Shown in pieces: positions 39,401 to 54,400 of a DNA stretch of 64,000 bases (its first letter is position 1; the number at the start of each line of letters is the position of its first letter). Position numbers and translations under genes: made by a program. Source of the DNA: Solen grandis. Taxonomy: Eukaryota; Mollusca; Bivalvia; Adapedonta; Solenidae. A model generated the notes under the pieces. That model saw only the letters and a list, made by a program, of their open reading frames with translations, did not search any database and was not told the origin of the DNA. The stretch lies in the NCBI GenBank assembly GCA_021229015.1, contig CM037781.1, forward strand, positions 67,042,345 to 67,106,344, in the 5' to 3' direction.

Positions 39401-42400
39401 ATGCTGAATATCGTACTCATCCGCGATTTTATGGCCATGCACATGTGTGGAAAGTTTGAAAAGGATTGGTCTAACGGTATTGAAGTTAGAGCCCAGACAA
39501 TCACAATTTCAAGTATTTTGTGTACGTCAAGGGCCATAACTTTTAAGTCTTTCACGCTATAATGCTGGACATCGAACTCATCCGTGATATTATGGCCATG
39601 CACATGTGTGAAAAGTTTGAAAAGGATTGGACTAACGGTATTGAAGTTAGAGCCCGGGCAATCACAATTTCAAGTATTTTGTGTACGTCAAGGGCCATAA
39701 CTTTTAAGTCTTTCACGCTATAATGCTGGATATCGAACTCATCTGAGATATTATGGCCATGCAAATGTGTGGAAAGTTTGAAAAGGATTTGGCAAACGGT
39801 ATTGAAGTTAGAGCCCGGACAATCACAATTTCAAGTATTTTGTGTACGTCAAGGGCCATAACTTCTAAGTCATTCACGTGATAATGCTGGATATTGAACT
39901 CATCCGAGATATTATGGCCATGCACATGTGTGGAAAGTTTGAAAAGGATTGGGCAAACAGTATTGAAGTTAGAGCCCGGACAACAAATGTTCCACGCCCG
40001 CCCGCCGTGAGTGTTCACATAATACGCCCCATCTTAAGATAAAATTGTTGATGCCGCACGACAGACGACGGACCCTCAAGGGATCACAATAGCTCACCCT
40101 GAGCTTTGCTCAGGTGAGCTAAAAAATCATGGCAGAAAAAATTCTTACCTGTAAAAAAATACAGGCATTTTACCAAATTTAAAGCAATGGGTTTTCACAG
40201 AATGATAGACTAATGAACTCAGAAATCAAACATAAAGAACAAAAACAACAGCAAATTTTGTGACAGACATGCTGTAAACACTATAATGTATCTGGTAGTC
40301 TCCGGCCTTATTCAAGGTTAGTATTGATTTGTCTTACTTTCAACTTAAGACAAATATTTACGCATCCCTGAGTAGGCTGCATCCATTATAATTAACACTG
40401 CTGGAACAAACCTGAATTTTGTATGAAAAACAATAAGCCTTTGTTAGAGTACATAATTACAAATGTACAATGAATAATAAACACATATATGTGTGTCTAA
40501 CTGAGAACAGGAAAATATTCACATAATTTCCCACAGTCACTGAAATACATCCTCATTACCTGGGCTGTTATTATATATCACATTGTTGGTATAACCAAAG
40601 CTATTATATATCACATTGGTGGTATAACCAAAGCTATTATATATCACATTGTTGGTATAACCAAAGCTATTATATATCACATTGTTGGTATAACCAAGGC
40701 CATTATATATCACATTGGTGGTATAACCAAGGCCATTATATATCACATTGTTGGTATAACCAAGGCCATTATATATCACATTGTTGGTATAACCAAGCAT
40801 TATATATCCATTGGTGGTATAACCAAGGCCATTATATATCACATGTTGGTATAACCAAGGCTATTATATATCACATTGTTGGTATAACCAAAGCATTATA
40901 TATCACATTGGTGGTATAACCAAGGCCATTATATATCACATTGTTGGTATAACCAAGGCTATTATATATCACATTGTTGGTATAACCAAGGCCATTATAT
41001 ATCACATTGGTGGTATAACCAAGGCCATTATATATCACATTGGTGGTATAACCAAGGCCATTATATATCACATTGGTGGTATAACCAAGGCCATTATATA
41101 TCACATTGGTGGTATAACCAAGGCCATTATATATCACACTGGTGGTATAATCAAGGCCATTATATATCACACTGGTGGTATAACCAAGGCCATTACATAT
41201 CACATTGTTGGTATAACCAAGGCTATTATTATAGATCACAGTTTTGGTGTAACCAAGGCTGTTATATATCACATCGTCCGTGTAACCAAGGCTATTATTA
41301 TAGATCACATTTTTTGTGTAACCAGGGCTATTATATATCACATCCTCAGTGTAACCAAGGTTATCATATATCACATCCTCGGTGTAACCAAGGTTATTAT
41401 ATATCACATCCTCGGTGTAACCAAGGCTGTTATATATCACATCCTCCGTGTAACCAAGGCTGTTATATATCACATCCTCCGTGTAACCAAGGCTGTTATA
41501 TATCACATCCTCCGTGTAACCAAGGCTATCATTATAGATCACATTTTTGGTGTTACCAAGGTTATTATATATCACATCCTCGGTGTAACCAAGGCTGTTA
41601 TATATCACATCCTCGGTGTAACCAAGGCTGTTATATATCACATCCTTGGTGTAACCAGGGCTTTTATATATCACATCCTCGGTGTAACCAAGGTTATTAT
41701 AGATCACATTTTTGGTATAACCAAGGCTATTATATATCGCATCCTCAGTACCCAAGCTATTTATACATTATTTATCATGTACATCCTTACACAGGTTATT
41801 CAAAATTTATATCTTATACTTGGCACTGGTTTTTCATGATTTATAATTAACTACATCCCCAATACCTGGGCTATACATCCCCGGTCCCCAGGCTATTGTA
41901 ATTTCATAACTTATTTACCCCCCCCCCCCCCCCCCCCAAATTACACAAGCTATTTACATATCACATCCCCGGTACAAAGGCTATTCATAAATGACATTCA
42001 TAATTCATAACTAACGATAGTTGATGCTCCCATTACATCACCTTGACTCCAAAAAAAAAAATCAAGAATTCAAACATTTTGTGAAATGGGATGATAGGTG
42101 ATGAGGGTAATTGTTCATTTTAAAGGTAGAAATTGTTCCCTCTGGAGTCAGTCTGCAGTAGTGTTTAACAAGAGCTGTCAGAGGACAGCGAGCTCCACTA
42201 ATCAAAATGCTTGTTTGTAAATCAAATGAAATCTATTTCAGTTATTGCCCTTCATTTACCCTGTACATAACAATAGTCAGAGATGATATACCTTGATAGT
42301 CTGATACCCCTTAATATTTTTATGAAGTCTAAAATCAATCCCATGCCTAGTTACTGAGACATAAGCATAATAACACTGTGCATGCAAAACTTTTACCAAC

Positions 42401-45400
42401 AAGAGGGCCAAGATGGCCCTAGATCGCTCACCTGAGAAAAGTATCATTCATTGCCTGTACAAAACAGATTGCTTAGAATAAAGATGATGAGGTGAAACAA
42501 TGTTCAGGAATTTTCTGACCCCATCCACAAGATATCATCATGACAAACATTCTGCCAAAGTTTGAGGATACTTGGACCAAAAATGTTGCCCTCAGAGTAT
42601 AAACAAGATTTTTCTAAGATTTGACCACACCTTGTCCAGCCCCCCCATTTTAAAATTGGATCAAAATTGTGGCCTCTAGTGTGTTAACAAGATTTTTCTA
42701 AGATTTGACCTACTGACCTACTTTTTGATCCAACCGGACCCATTTTCGAAAGGGTTCAAGATATCATCAAGACAAACATTCTGACCAAGTTTGAGGAAGA
42801 TTGGATGAAAATTGTGGCCTCTAGTGTGTAAACAAGATTGTTCTAAGATTTGACCTACTGACCTACTTTTTGATCCAACCGACCCATTTTGAAAGGGTTC
42901 AAGATATCATCAAGACAAACATTCTGACCAAGTTTAAGGAAGATTGGATCAAAATTGTGGCCTCTAGTGTGTAAACAAGATTGTTCTAAGATTTGACCTA
43001 CTGACCTACTTTTTGATCCAACCGGACCCATTTTCGAAAGGGTTCAAGATATTATCAAGACAAACATTCTGACCAAGTTTGAGGAAGATTGGATCAAAAT
43101 TGTGGCCTCTAGTGTGTAAAGATTTTTCTAAGATTTGACCTACTGACCTACTTTTGGATCCAACCTGACCCATTTTCGAAAGGGTTCAAGATATTATCAA
43201 GACAAACATTCTGACCAAGTTTGAGGAAGATTGGATCAAAAGTGTGGCCTCTAGTGTGTAAACATCAAAATTGTTGACGGATGACGGACAATCAAGTATC
43301 CCAAAAGCTCACCCTGAGCTATGGTCAGGTGAGCTAAAAATTCAGTCCAAAAGTTATCCTCCTTGGTTTTCTAATGCCCCTGAAGATACTCCTTAATTTT
43401 CTAATCAATTCCACAAGCAATTTGAGATATTAGCTGGATAGTAGCTTGAATGCAAAAAATTAACCTAATTCTAAATTAAAAGGGGGCCATAATTAAGTTA
43501 AAAGAAGGGTTATAATTTTTAATATATTCCATCAAGTGTTATCTTCCTTTATAGTATGATACCCCTAAACATATTAAAGATGTTTCAAATCAATCCCATG
43601 CCTGGACTTTGAGATATAAGCATGAAAGTACCTTGCATGCAAAACTTTAACCAAAATTTCTAAGTTAAAAAAGGGGCCACAACTTGTAATATATTCCATC
43701 AAAAATTATCTAACTTGGCTGTATGATGCCCCTAAACATATTCATAAACTTTAAAGTCAATGTCATGAATGGTTATTGAGATATAAACTGGATAGTAGCT
43801 TGCACGCAAAACTTCAACCAAATTTTATATTGCATGCAAAACTTTAACCAAAATTTCTAAATTAAAAAATAGCCATAATTTATACTAAATTTAGTCATGA
43901 GTTATCTAACTTGGTTGTCTGATGCCCCTGAACATATTTATAAACTTTCAAGTCAATACCATAAATGGTTATTGAGTTATAAGGCTGGTAGTAACTTGCA
44001 TGCAAAACTTTAAACCAAAAGCTGTAACGCCAATGCCGACACAAGGGCGACTACAATAGCTCTCATATTCTTTGAATAGTTGAGCTAAAAACACGAGGAC
44101 AGCAGGTTTAAGGTAATTCATTCATCATTTAACATGGTCCTTCAATGCTTAAAAAGATTTCAGTGCAGAAGCAAGCATCTATCAAATTGGAGTAATAGAC
44201 TTACTCTTTTGTTCAAAGTCTATAAATGCTTGTAATTACCATAAAATTCCAATGATCACATGATGGACCATGATCACAATCCAGTGACGCATGGATTATC
44301 TTAAAGTAGGGCTTCTTCTCTGTTGTTTTAATATCAAAGGACATAGAAAGTAGGTTGACATGATCAATTATGATGGATTGAATATGTAGACTGTAGGTTG
44401 GTTCATGATGTAATGCAAGCTAAAATTTCTTGCACTCGACAGCTGTTGGAAAGCCCTACATATGTCTACAGATGATTCAGAATTGAAATATCACTTTAGA
44501 CCATCTTGTGGGTTAGTTATCATTCTGATATTTTCATCAAAACACCACCTGTAGCTTTTAAAAAACAAACAAACAAAAAAAAACATGTTAAATGAGAGGC
44601 TTATGAGGCAATTGCAATGGATCATTCATGCTAGGTCTCCTTAATTTCTGCACTAGTTTGTGCAAGATAACAAACTTACACCCTTGAGTACCCTTACCAA
44701 CTGATGACAAAGCCTTACTGCCTTATTCAGATGTCATTTTTTACGGTGGACACATGGTGATCGCAATAGCCGACATCAAGTTTGTAGAGGGTTTGACATC
44801 CCACTGAGTATTTCAGTCATTTGGAGACCATGTCTACTTGAGACGGATATATTCATTAGTGCTGCACACTGCAGTTTCATGTAGTAGACATGTGGCATGA
44901 TACCACACCCAGTTACATCATTCAGTCCTGGAACAACCCTTATATGCCAGGTGCAAAGCAAAGGATCAATACCATTATCATTTTTAATAACTTTAGTTAG
45001 TAACTTTAAATGAAGTAATGAAAAATCTTAAGATTTTTTATGAATTGAGGCTGATCATTTTGAAGGTATGCGTTAACATTTGAATGTTGAAACCCTGTGT
45101 TGTTTATTTACTGAATGTCCTGTTTGTCAATACTGCTACACTCTCCGGTCAACATGACACTTCTCATCGTGTTTGCTTAACATTAAAAACAAAATCTCTA
45201 AACATGTACAGAATTTAATGCGGAAATCGACTTTCATTTTTTTCTTATCATTAAGATGAGTTCAAATGTTATGTGATCAAGGCCAGGATACATACAAAAC
45301 CAGGAAATAGGAATATTTCTGAAATGTACAGATTGGGAATTTGGGAAGATATCCAAACTGTACTTTGTTTTTTCTTCATGATATGACTAAGACAACTGAA

Positions 45401-48400
45401 AAAAAAAGAGAGAAAATAAAATAAAATTTTATTTTTATTCTAATGGGGGGAGGTGGAGGGGGGTGTCATGTTGGTTTTTCAGAAATGCCATATTTAGCCC
45501 TACCCCTAACAAAATGATGAAATTTATGTAGATTTTTTTCTTTATCCCAAAAAGACTTACTTCAGAATAACTAACATAGTGATTTAGGTACAAACACATT
45601 TTTACCGTCGGAAATGAATAAAGGTCTACAAAGAATATGCTTTCAACAACACTGCAAGAACACCCTGTTCGTACCTACACGGAAAACTCATTTATGTGAG
45701 TAAGTCCAGATACTGGCTATTCCTTGAGCTTGGTTGTTACCTCCAAAACCATGTCAAGACTTACCTCTGCGATTTTGATAAAACGCCCTCTGCGATTCTG
45801 TTTGACATCCAGGTAGAATCGTTTGGACTGAATGGTCAGTGTACGTGTGGCCAGCTCCTGCTCACCCGACACTGAAATGAGACGGACATCACACGTAAAA
45901 TATCATTAATTTACAGAGGGGGAGGGTGCGCAGCATTTCACATAACCTAAATTTCTGGAGGCTGAAATAATGATAACATATATCTAAAGAAATGGATTTC
46001 TTTTTTTGCTCTAAGTAAGTCAATCTGAGATGAAATATGAAACCTCCATGAGTAAGCATATAAAATCTAGGGTAAATAGTAGGGCTGAAACGAGTTGATT
46101 ATTTTTACCGGTGTACCCGTGATACAATTACTCGTAATTACCCAAGCAAATGTAGTCACCGGATAAAAAAATGATTAAAATTTACCATTTATAATAACTG
46201 ACTATTTTAGTTATTGATTTTAACACATTTCACTCAGTACTTAAAGATACAGACTTTGTACATCCAAAATACATCTATCTTCAACACATGGCAAGATCAT
46301 TTCCTGACAAAGTGTTGAATTACATTAAAGAATATCATTATTGACATGTATATATGTTATAGAGAAAAGATGTATAATTATTAGGTATCATAAAAGAAAA
46401 AGACTCTCTTCAGGTGATCGGTAACTATTTTGTATTCAGCACTGACAATTTTCTACCTGACCCCCGGGTACCCAGGTAATCGATTCAGCTCTAATACACA
46501 GGTGTAGATTTCATCTGACATTAGTGTGTAATGAACTGCTATAAATTCCCTGATGCTAAAGCATGATCTTAAGACCAAATATATTCACATTGTCAAGGAG
46601 TAGCTTTAATCACACCTTGGAAATAACTCGCATCTTTACATCTTTATTCCAGGTGTAAAATATTCTTCAGAATGAAAAAAGAAATATTAATTTGTTACCT
46701 TGCCAACTTATATATAATATATATTTATATGCCTTATGTTATTTGTTTTTTTTCCCTTATTGAAGTGAAACGCTTCTAGGTGCAATGAAGCTCAGATCCA
46801 GGTTTCATCAAATGTTTCAACACTTAACTAAGGGAAGATGTGAAAGGCAGTAAATTAAGATCAAACAAATTTTAGAGCGGCTTTTTAGAATACAGCTGGA
46901 AAACAACCAGTTACACAAATGGGAACCAAACTTATCTATTCACTAGACTCAGGTAATCAAAACAGCCGGAAAGCTGAATGAAAAACACCATCCACCATGA
47001 TCATTTTGTCTTTTATTTAAAAAGTCAAAGCCCCAGGCAGTCGAGTCACTAAACTGCGCATCCTGTCTTATCATGTATGCTAACATTCCCTAAATGTCTT
47101 TCATCACACACAATCAAACCTCCGTTATAAAACCCTAACTCACAGGGTTACTGGTCTAAACTTATCCTTTTATTCCCCTGCTTGAATAATGAGCCCAAAA
47201 AGTGCATCGAAAATGGAATGCTCTGACATCAGGAAAAAAGGCCTTATTTAAATTATTAATTCGCTTTTTATAAAACATTTTGAAACCATAATACAGAAAT
47301 TAATTATTCACACAGACGGTTCTAGTTCTTATTTGTCATTTTGTTTTGTATATTTGAAAAATAAAACACAAGCTTTTAAATTATTCAATAACATGGCTAC
47401 ATTAAAATGCAATGCGTATAGTCTATTAGGTTTTATTAGAAATAAAATATATTAATTTTTCATTTTAAGAATTTATAAAGAAAAATTATAAATTCAATAA
47501 GAAAACAGGCACAGTACAACTGATGCTGGACATGACAGCAAGGTTGATTACTTGACCAATGACAAGCACCAGTGTTGCATGGTTTTTGTTAACCCTTTCC
47601 CTCATAGAGGAAACCATGAAAAGACCTATGCGAACAGCATAAAACCAGATCAGCCTGCGAGTAACTTGCAGGCTGATCAGGTTTTATGCTGTTCGCTTCT
47701 CCTCAGTGGTCTGGAAATGAGGATTTTGTAATTAAATTTGGTAAGGTTTAACTGTGGTTTTCTGCAGATCAGGCTTTATGTGGTACCTATTGAGTGCGTC
47801 AAAATGAGTCTATATGAGGGAAAGGGTTAATTGGGAGAATGCGGACAAGTTTTATGAAGGTGATGACACCTGCTAATTGGATTACTGTGATATGTTTAGT
47901 TATATATACCTACGAGCGCCAGATCGACAACCAATGAAAACTGCTGTTTGGTACAGCTGGTCAGTCCAATGGTAATGGCAGCAAATACAAACCATCAAAA
48001 TCAGCTACGCCTTCTACAACTAGACCAGTGATTTTTTTCCTTGAATTGTGAATAAGTCCCGTATCCCTTAGTGAAAAAATAGCATTGTTTTTTTCAAAAT
48101 TGTGAAAAAACGTAATGGCATTTCTGCTGATATTGTGAAGAGAAAATGTAGGCTAAGACAGAATACCTTGCAATTTTTCTGCAAAATGGTAGAGAATGTT
48201 TTATATTTCAAAGAAATTGAGATATTGTGGAAGAGAAGCACTTCTGAAATTAATTAAGCTGAGTAGAATGACTGAAGACATGCTTTTCCCTCTCTTTTTT
48301 TCAGCTTGGAACTTACAGTGTTCCTTTTAGCTAGGCTTATATGCTGTTAAGGAGGGGGAAAATATGAATTTTTAAGTTTTATGAAGTGAATCAATGTACA

Positions 48401-51400
48401 TTCAGTAGGTAAATCATGAAAACAAATGCCTTAAAATAAGTCTATCTAATGTGAATACAGACTTAAGTCAAAATAAAGAGTTAATTTAACTGCAAAAATT
48501 TAATGTACAAAGTTGCTTTCATATACAAATTCTTTCAATTGTTCTGTATACATAGTATATTGTTTTTGAGATCTACTGCATTGAAAAATCAACATGTTTT
48601 CAAACAAATTTTGTTGGATAAAATCATAAGTCACTTTTCTAAAGAATTTTATTGAATAAGCAATGGTCATCAATCATCCTGGACATTTCTGAAATATTTT
48701 ATTTGTCATTGAGGAAACTTCTTTTTGGACTGTACCTTGATAAAAATGTGCGTTAGGTAGCTGGTAATGTTGGAACTTAGCCCTTTACTTCATGAATATT
48801 CAAAAATTTAAGACTTTATTAATATCAATATTTATCATGTTTGAGAGTTCCTAGGTTGTACTAGTACTCTTGAGCTTATGAAGTTGAAAAATAATTGCTC
48901 CCGCTGGGACCTACCTTGTCAGGACCTCAGGCCTGGGGTCATTGAAAATTACCACTGAACCAGGGCACTCAAAGTTATCAAGACTTCAGCAGATGGGGAA
49001 AAGAGTTTGTTGGGTTTAACATCCAACCGACAGTATTTCAGTCACCAGGAGACTTTGTCTACTTGAGACAGATATAGTGCTGCCACAAATAACGCTGAAG
49101 ACATGTGGCATGATACCACATCCAGTCACATTATCCTGACACCAAGCCAACCAGTCCTGGAACTACCCTTATTATGCTGAGTGACAAGCAATAAAGAGAT
49201 ATATCAGTACATGTACCATTTTTCACAACTTTGTGGTAAGTCGTGGCCAGGGATCAAACCCCCAACCTCCTGCTCCCGAGGAAGGGAAAAGTGACCTGAC
49301 AATAGATATCTCAATAGTAAGATGGTCCGGATATTGAACCCTTGACCTACAGATTACAGGGAAAATGCCCTACCTACACGACCATCAGGATTGCTCAGAG
49401 TAAATAAGAATTTGCATTTAATGAATTACAACATTTTGTTTCTTAATCGTATATTAGTTAACAAACGATCAGTCATTAGTAACTGTTAGTTTCTTTACAA
49501 TATCAAACATGGTTCATACAAATTTTCTGAAGCGAAATTTAAGGGTTTTTCAAGTTGTTTTTTTTAGGACTTCAAATTTAAAAATTAAGGACATACATAA
49601 ACTGCAACTTGCGCTTTTAAAGGCATGAAAGGGATGAACCTCAACTTTCAAACAATTTCATTAACACTTGTTTTTGTTTATGATCAATATTGAAATTTCA
49701 AATTCAAAGGTTTTTCAAGATCTTTCATTTAATCTTAAGGGTTTTTCAGGGGTTTAAGAGGCAAAATGTCATTTTCAGGTTTTTTTGAAAGACATCAATT
49801 TCAAAGGGTGTTCAAGACTTGTGCCAACCATGTCAAATATGGTAGTTTCTTAAATTGTGACAACAAATTCAGCAGGGAAAAAGATTAAAAGTGACATTTA
49901 ACATCAGTTTCCTGATCTCATTTTAAGCTCCTAAACAAATAAAATAATAATTGTAACATTCCTAGATGAAAGATATTATATAGGTGCTGGATTTCAAGAT
50001 CTAGTAATTTAAAAACAGGTGTAAATCAGCTTTGTATCCATTATCATTCAGTATTCAAATTCTTGGAGTAGTCTCATTTGCATTACCTCACCTCTAATAA
50101 CACTGTAAACATCTCAGTACTGTATAAAATGCAAAGCACTTTTCATTTCACCCTGATAACTGAATCCATTTTTCTTATTTAGCCATTTATCAATTGTAAA
50201 AGATAACCTCAAAAACTTTGGTGTAACCAGTAACTTTCAAACCCCCACCCCTCAACAACCAACCAGAGAAACTGTCATCCCTATTTGAAGCACTGACACA
50301 TATTAAACAGAATTTGAATATCAGTGTCTCCCTAGGGAGTAATCCAGTTAATTAGAGCTTTGGGGAGAAGTAATTAGTGGTTTTAGTTGACAGCCTCTAA
50401 AAGATGTGTTAAGGGCTACAATGGACCCAGCCAAGGGTTTAATGTCTCCATAAACTGGTGATGGAAGGAAGGAGATAGGGTGATAAAGCACAAATTTATA
50501 GGGGTCTCAGCACATGCTTGGTTCACAAATGAATGCATAAATTGTGAGTCTTTAACACATGTAACACAGGGGAAAATATGGCATTCCTATTGACAGCTCA
50601 TTGGTTGTCAGGATTTCCAAGGGTAAGGAAGACACTTTGATAAACTCGATCCCATTTCATGAAACAAATATTTAAATATCCAATATCAAATGGGAATGAG
50701 GTGATGTCACACTGGTGAAAAAGGTGTTTTCACAATTAACCCTTAATCTCATGAATATTTATGAACAAATTTATGACTTGTTCACTTTCATGATGAATGT
50801 CTATTTGGTTTAACGTCCCATGGACAGCAATTCATCACCCAGTGAATATAAATTCACTGAGTTCAAATGGTACAAGAAACAGTTATTTTTCTGTACCCAG
50901 CAGTGTGTAGAATCTGAGCTACAATATTTTATGAGTTAACAGAGAAGATCCTGATCAGACAGCTCCTGGAAGGCCATTCATGAAATGTCAACTGGATTTT
51001 AAGAAACAAATTTTCTACACGTAAAGAAGAAATATTGTTGTCTCTTCCTCAAAAGACGAGACACTTGCATTCACTCTCTAACACTAAGTGCAAATAAGTA
51101 AATGAGTCGATATGAAATATTCTCCAAGAATTTAAAACACAATGTTCACAATTAAGTATCTAAGAATAGACGTATGCCAGAGGGTAACCAGGAGACGGAA
51201 CATATTGGAAATTCTTATCAAACTGTATTGATCTTATTGACTTCACCATGAATAGCTTGTTTGGAAGTTCAATGAGAACTTGATCTAGACAAAATAACAT
51301 TCCTGAATACAGGGAGTCTGGCAGATGTGGCCTTCTGGGATTCTATGACTTTCAACTTGCAACCTTTAGTACTCTTCTGTACCATTTTCCTCTCCATTTT

Positions 51401-54400
51401 AACGGAACCCAAGTGAATTTTCCTCATGGTTTGAATGAAAGGAATTCTTGCCTCAGAGTTTTCAGAAATAAGAGCTGTACTTAAATTTTCAAGCTTAACC
51501 CTTTATTTATATAGACTCATTTTGACATGTTGGCAAACAGTCTGCTCTGTTTGCTCATATGATGTTGTAGCCCAGTTTCTAGTAAATACTAGAATCACAT
51601 AATGACATATGAATATTCATGAAGTAACAATGGTTAAACTTAAAATCAGTCATAATAGCCTTAGAATTGAATGGAGTTAGTCTGAGAATCTACTCAAACC
51701 TTTATTTCAAAAGATAACTATTCATGTACAAATTTGTGACTTGAAGTTTCTAAAGAATGAAATAATGGATTTTTCCAGGGTTCGAATTTAAGCTCGCATA
51801 CTTGCTAAGTGAGAGCAGAAATTTATAAATGCAAGTTACAATTTCAAGTACTTGCTTTTCTTTTTGCGAGTGGAAATAGAGTAGCTAATGTCGAATTGAA
51901 GAACTATGATCCAAAGCCTGCAGTTACGAGATGGATGTCTAAAGAGATATATAAAGACCCAACACTCTGCCATATGGGGCCCGAAACTAAAATTATATGC
52001 TCAGTTTGTTTTCACTGTATGCAATGGTCATAGTTTTGCACTGTGTCATTAAAACTGACATTTGACTCTTTACAAGTAAAAAATTAAATACTTTAAAACT
52101 GCAAGTTGATTTTTCATTTAGCAGGTAAAAAAAATTACTACTTGCTAAAAATAGCAAGTGCAAAATCTGGCTATTTCTTTGTTGTGAAGATACTAAAGAA
52201 TCGCAGCTACAATTATATATATGCAAAGACAGGAGACCCTAATCAAACAATTTAAGTTATATTAAGTAAAGGGTTATATATATATATTTTTTTAAAATGT
52301 TTTTTAATTATTTATTTTTTTTGGAGGTGGGGAGACACCCATAAAATGCTTGTGATAAAAAAGAAATACAAGACTGGGGATCCGATGCAGTTCTGACATT
52401 AATGGCTCATCTAACATCATTTTAGACCAATGAACAAGGTCATTATAAAAGCTCTACTCAGTCGGATCACATTTCTCATCTAAAAGTGATCAATCCATCA
52501 TTAAACTGTGATCATGGTCCATCAAGTGGTCATAGGAATTTTAGAGTAAATGCAAGCCTTTATAGATTTTGGAGTCAATGGATCCTTACATCTGCACTGA
52601 GGTTTTTTTAAGCATTTGAAGGACTTTGATTATAATTCAATGATGGATGGATTACTTTAAAACAACGCTGCCAACAGCATAAACCTAATAAACTAAATCT
52701 CTGCAATTTTCATACACAAAACATTGATCAGATTTGAGATTGGGTCTGTTTCACTAAAGATCATGAGAAAAAAATCTTTGTATGTGTATAAATAATATTT
52801 TTCTTGCATTTTTTTTCTTTGTAAAAAATGTTGTATTTGTATAATGCAATGAAATGAATAACTTTCACCAGGTTTTTTATTTAATTGTTTTATTATTTGA
52901 TTTAGAACAAGACTTATGACTATGAGCAAATTTGATCATACAAAGTTTTATGTCACGCAACCCTGCATCCCAAGGATCAGGGACAATCCTGTCTGAAAGA
53001 AAAAAAAAAAAGAAGAAAAAATCACCGAAAAAAAAAAAAATCTCATTTAGCCCAAATAAGTGAGAACTTGTCTATGTCCTAAGCAGATGTATGTACAATG
53101 TAGATATGAGTCCAATGTATGACAGGTTTTATATTTTTACAAGGAATCTTTACTCATTTTGCAGATATTATAATGAGATTTTAAGTAAGAAATAATTCAA
53201 CTCGCACAAAATGATAATGCTGGCTAATCCCTGAAGTCTTACCAGAATCGATTTTGATAATTTTCCAGGATATAGAATAACTATCAAATTACTCAGTCTA
53301 AAACCTATAAATGAAGTCAAACAACAGTGTCTTTCTTATAATTGACTGACTGTGCAAAACCCCAAGATTAATACACAAAATTAAGGGACCCTATTTGCAA
53401 TAATGAGGCCCAGTAAACCCTTACAATGCTGTCTGCACAACTGTGCAGTCTGATAATGGTTTGCTATGTTCGATTTTCATTCAATAGATTTTCCAGCAAG
53501 CGCCCCAATCAACAACTAATGGCACAGTCCAAAATGAGGTATGGACAATTTAATTAAAAATTTTAACAAGCACCCCAATCAAAAACTAATGGCACAGTCC
53601 AAAATAGGTAGAGACAAGTTCAACTGAGAATTTTAACAAGCACCCCCAATCAACAACTAATAGCACAGCATGTCCAATATGAGGTACAGACAATTTTAAT
53701 TAAAGAATTTTAGCATGGTAACGGTTGAAACAAATGAAAAAGAGTCACAGGGACGCTCAGTACCTGACTTGATGTAAATTAAAAGCAACTTTTGTTTGAT
53801 AAGCTTAATATGAAACATCACATTTCTGATCAATTTAAACTAGACTTCTTTTAAATTTGACAATTAAATACCCACTTTTAAAATAACAGCTAGGTATAAA
53901 ATGTTTACACACAAAAATTTTAGAGTGAAAAACAGAAACATGCACAATTTTAAACTTCCCTGTATACAGAGCATTCAGCAATGGCACTTCCCCTGCATAC
54001 ATGTCTAAATCAACAGGTGAAACTTGTTAAGATTATACCGCAAATCAGCTAAAAGCTGAATACAAAGGCAAAGTACAGTTAGTAGGTATCAATCACCAAG
54101 TGGAGAACAGACTAGTTCACATTATTTTACGCCAAACTGCTCAAAACTTCCTTCATACATTGTTTTCTCCTGCAGGAAGTTTCTCATCCAGCTGCCAAAT
54201 AAATAAATCTCCTTAAATAACCACTTGCAATGACTTTTTTTTTTTTTTTTTGGTGCATACATTTGTTTGTATGTTGTTGTTTTTATAGAGGGGGGTACTG
54301 TTCAAAAGTAGAATTGAAAAGTAATATTTTCATGCAAATAGATGTTTCACTAGTAGTTATTGAAAGTTTAATTTTTAATTTGAAAGGTTTCACAACCTTA

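Noticed and set aside
39230..40018. Four overlapping minus-strand frames of 70-101 codons that resemble one another
   Set aside because: They are spaced exactly 161 bp apart and are one repeat unit read four times in a satellite-cored element.
40537..41850. Long open frames of 294 and 101 codons (minus) and 178 codons (plus)
   Set aside because: They are products of a 33-bp tandem repeat lacking stops, inside a PUR intron, with no splice or start context.
51809..52033. 74-codon plus-strand frame with some protein-like segments
   Set aside because: The surrounding sequence repeats AAGTACTTGC / TGCTAAAAATAGCAAG phrases typical of a decayed dispersed repeat; no splice context and no recognised domain.
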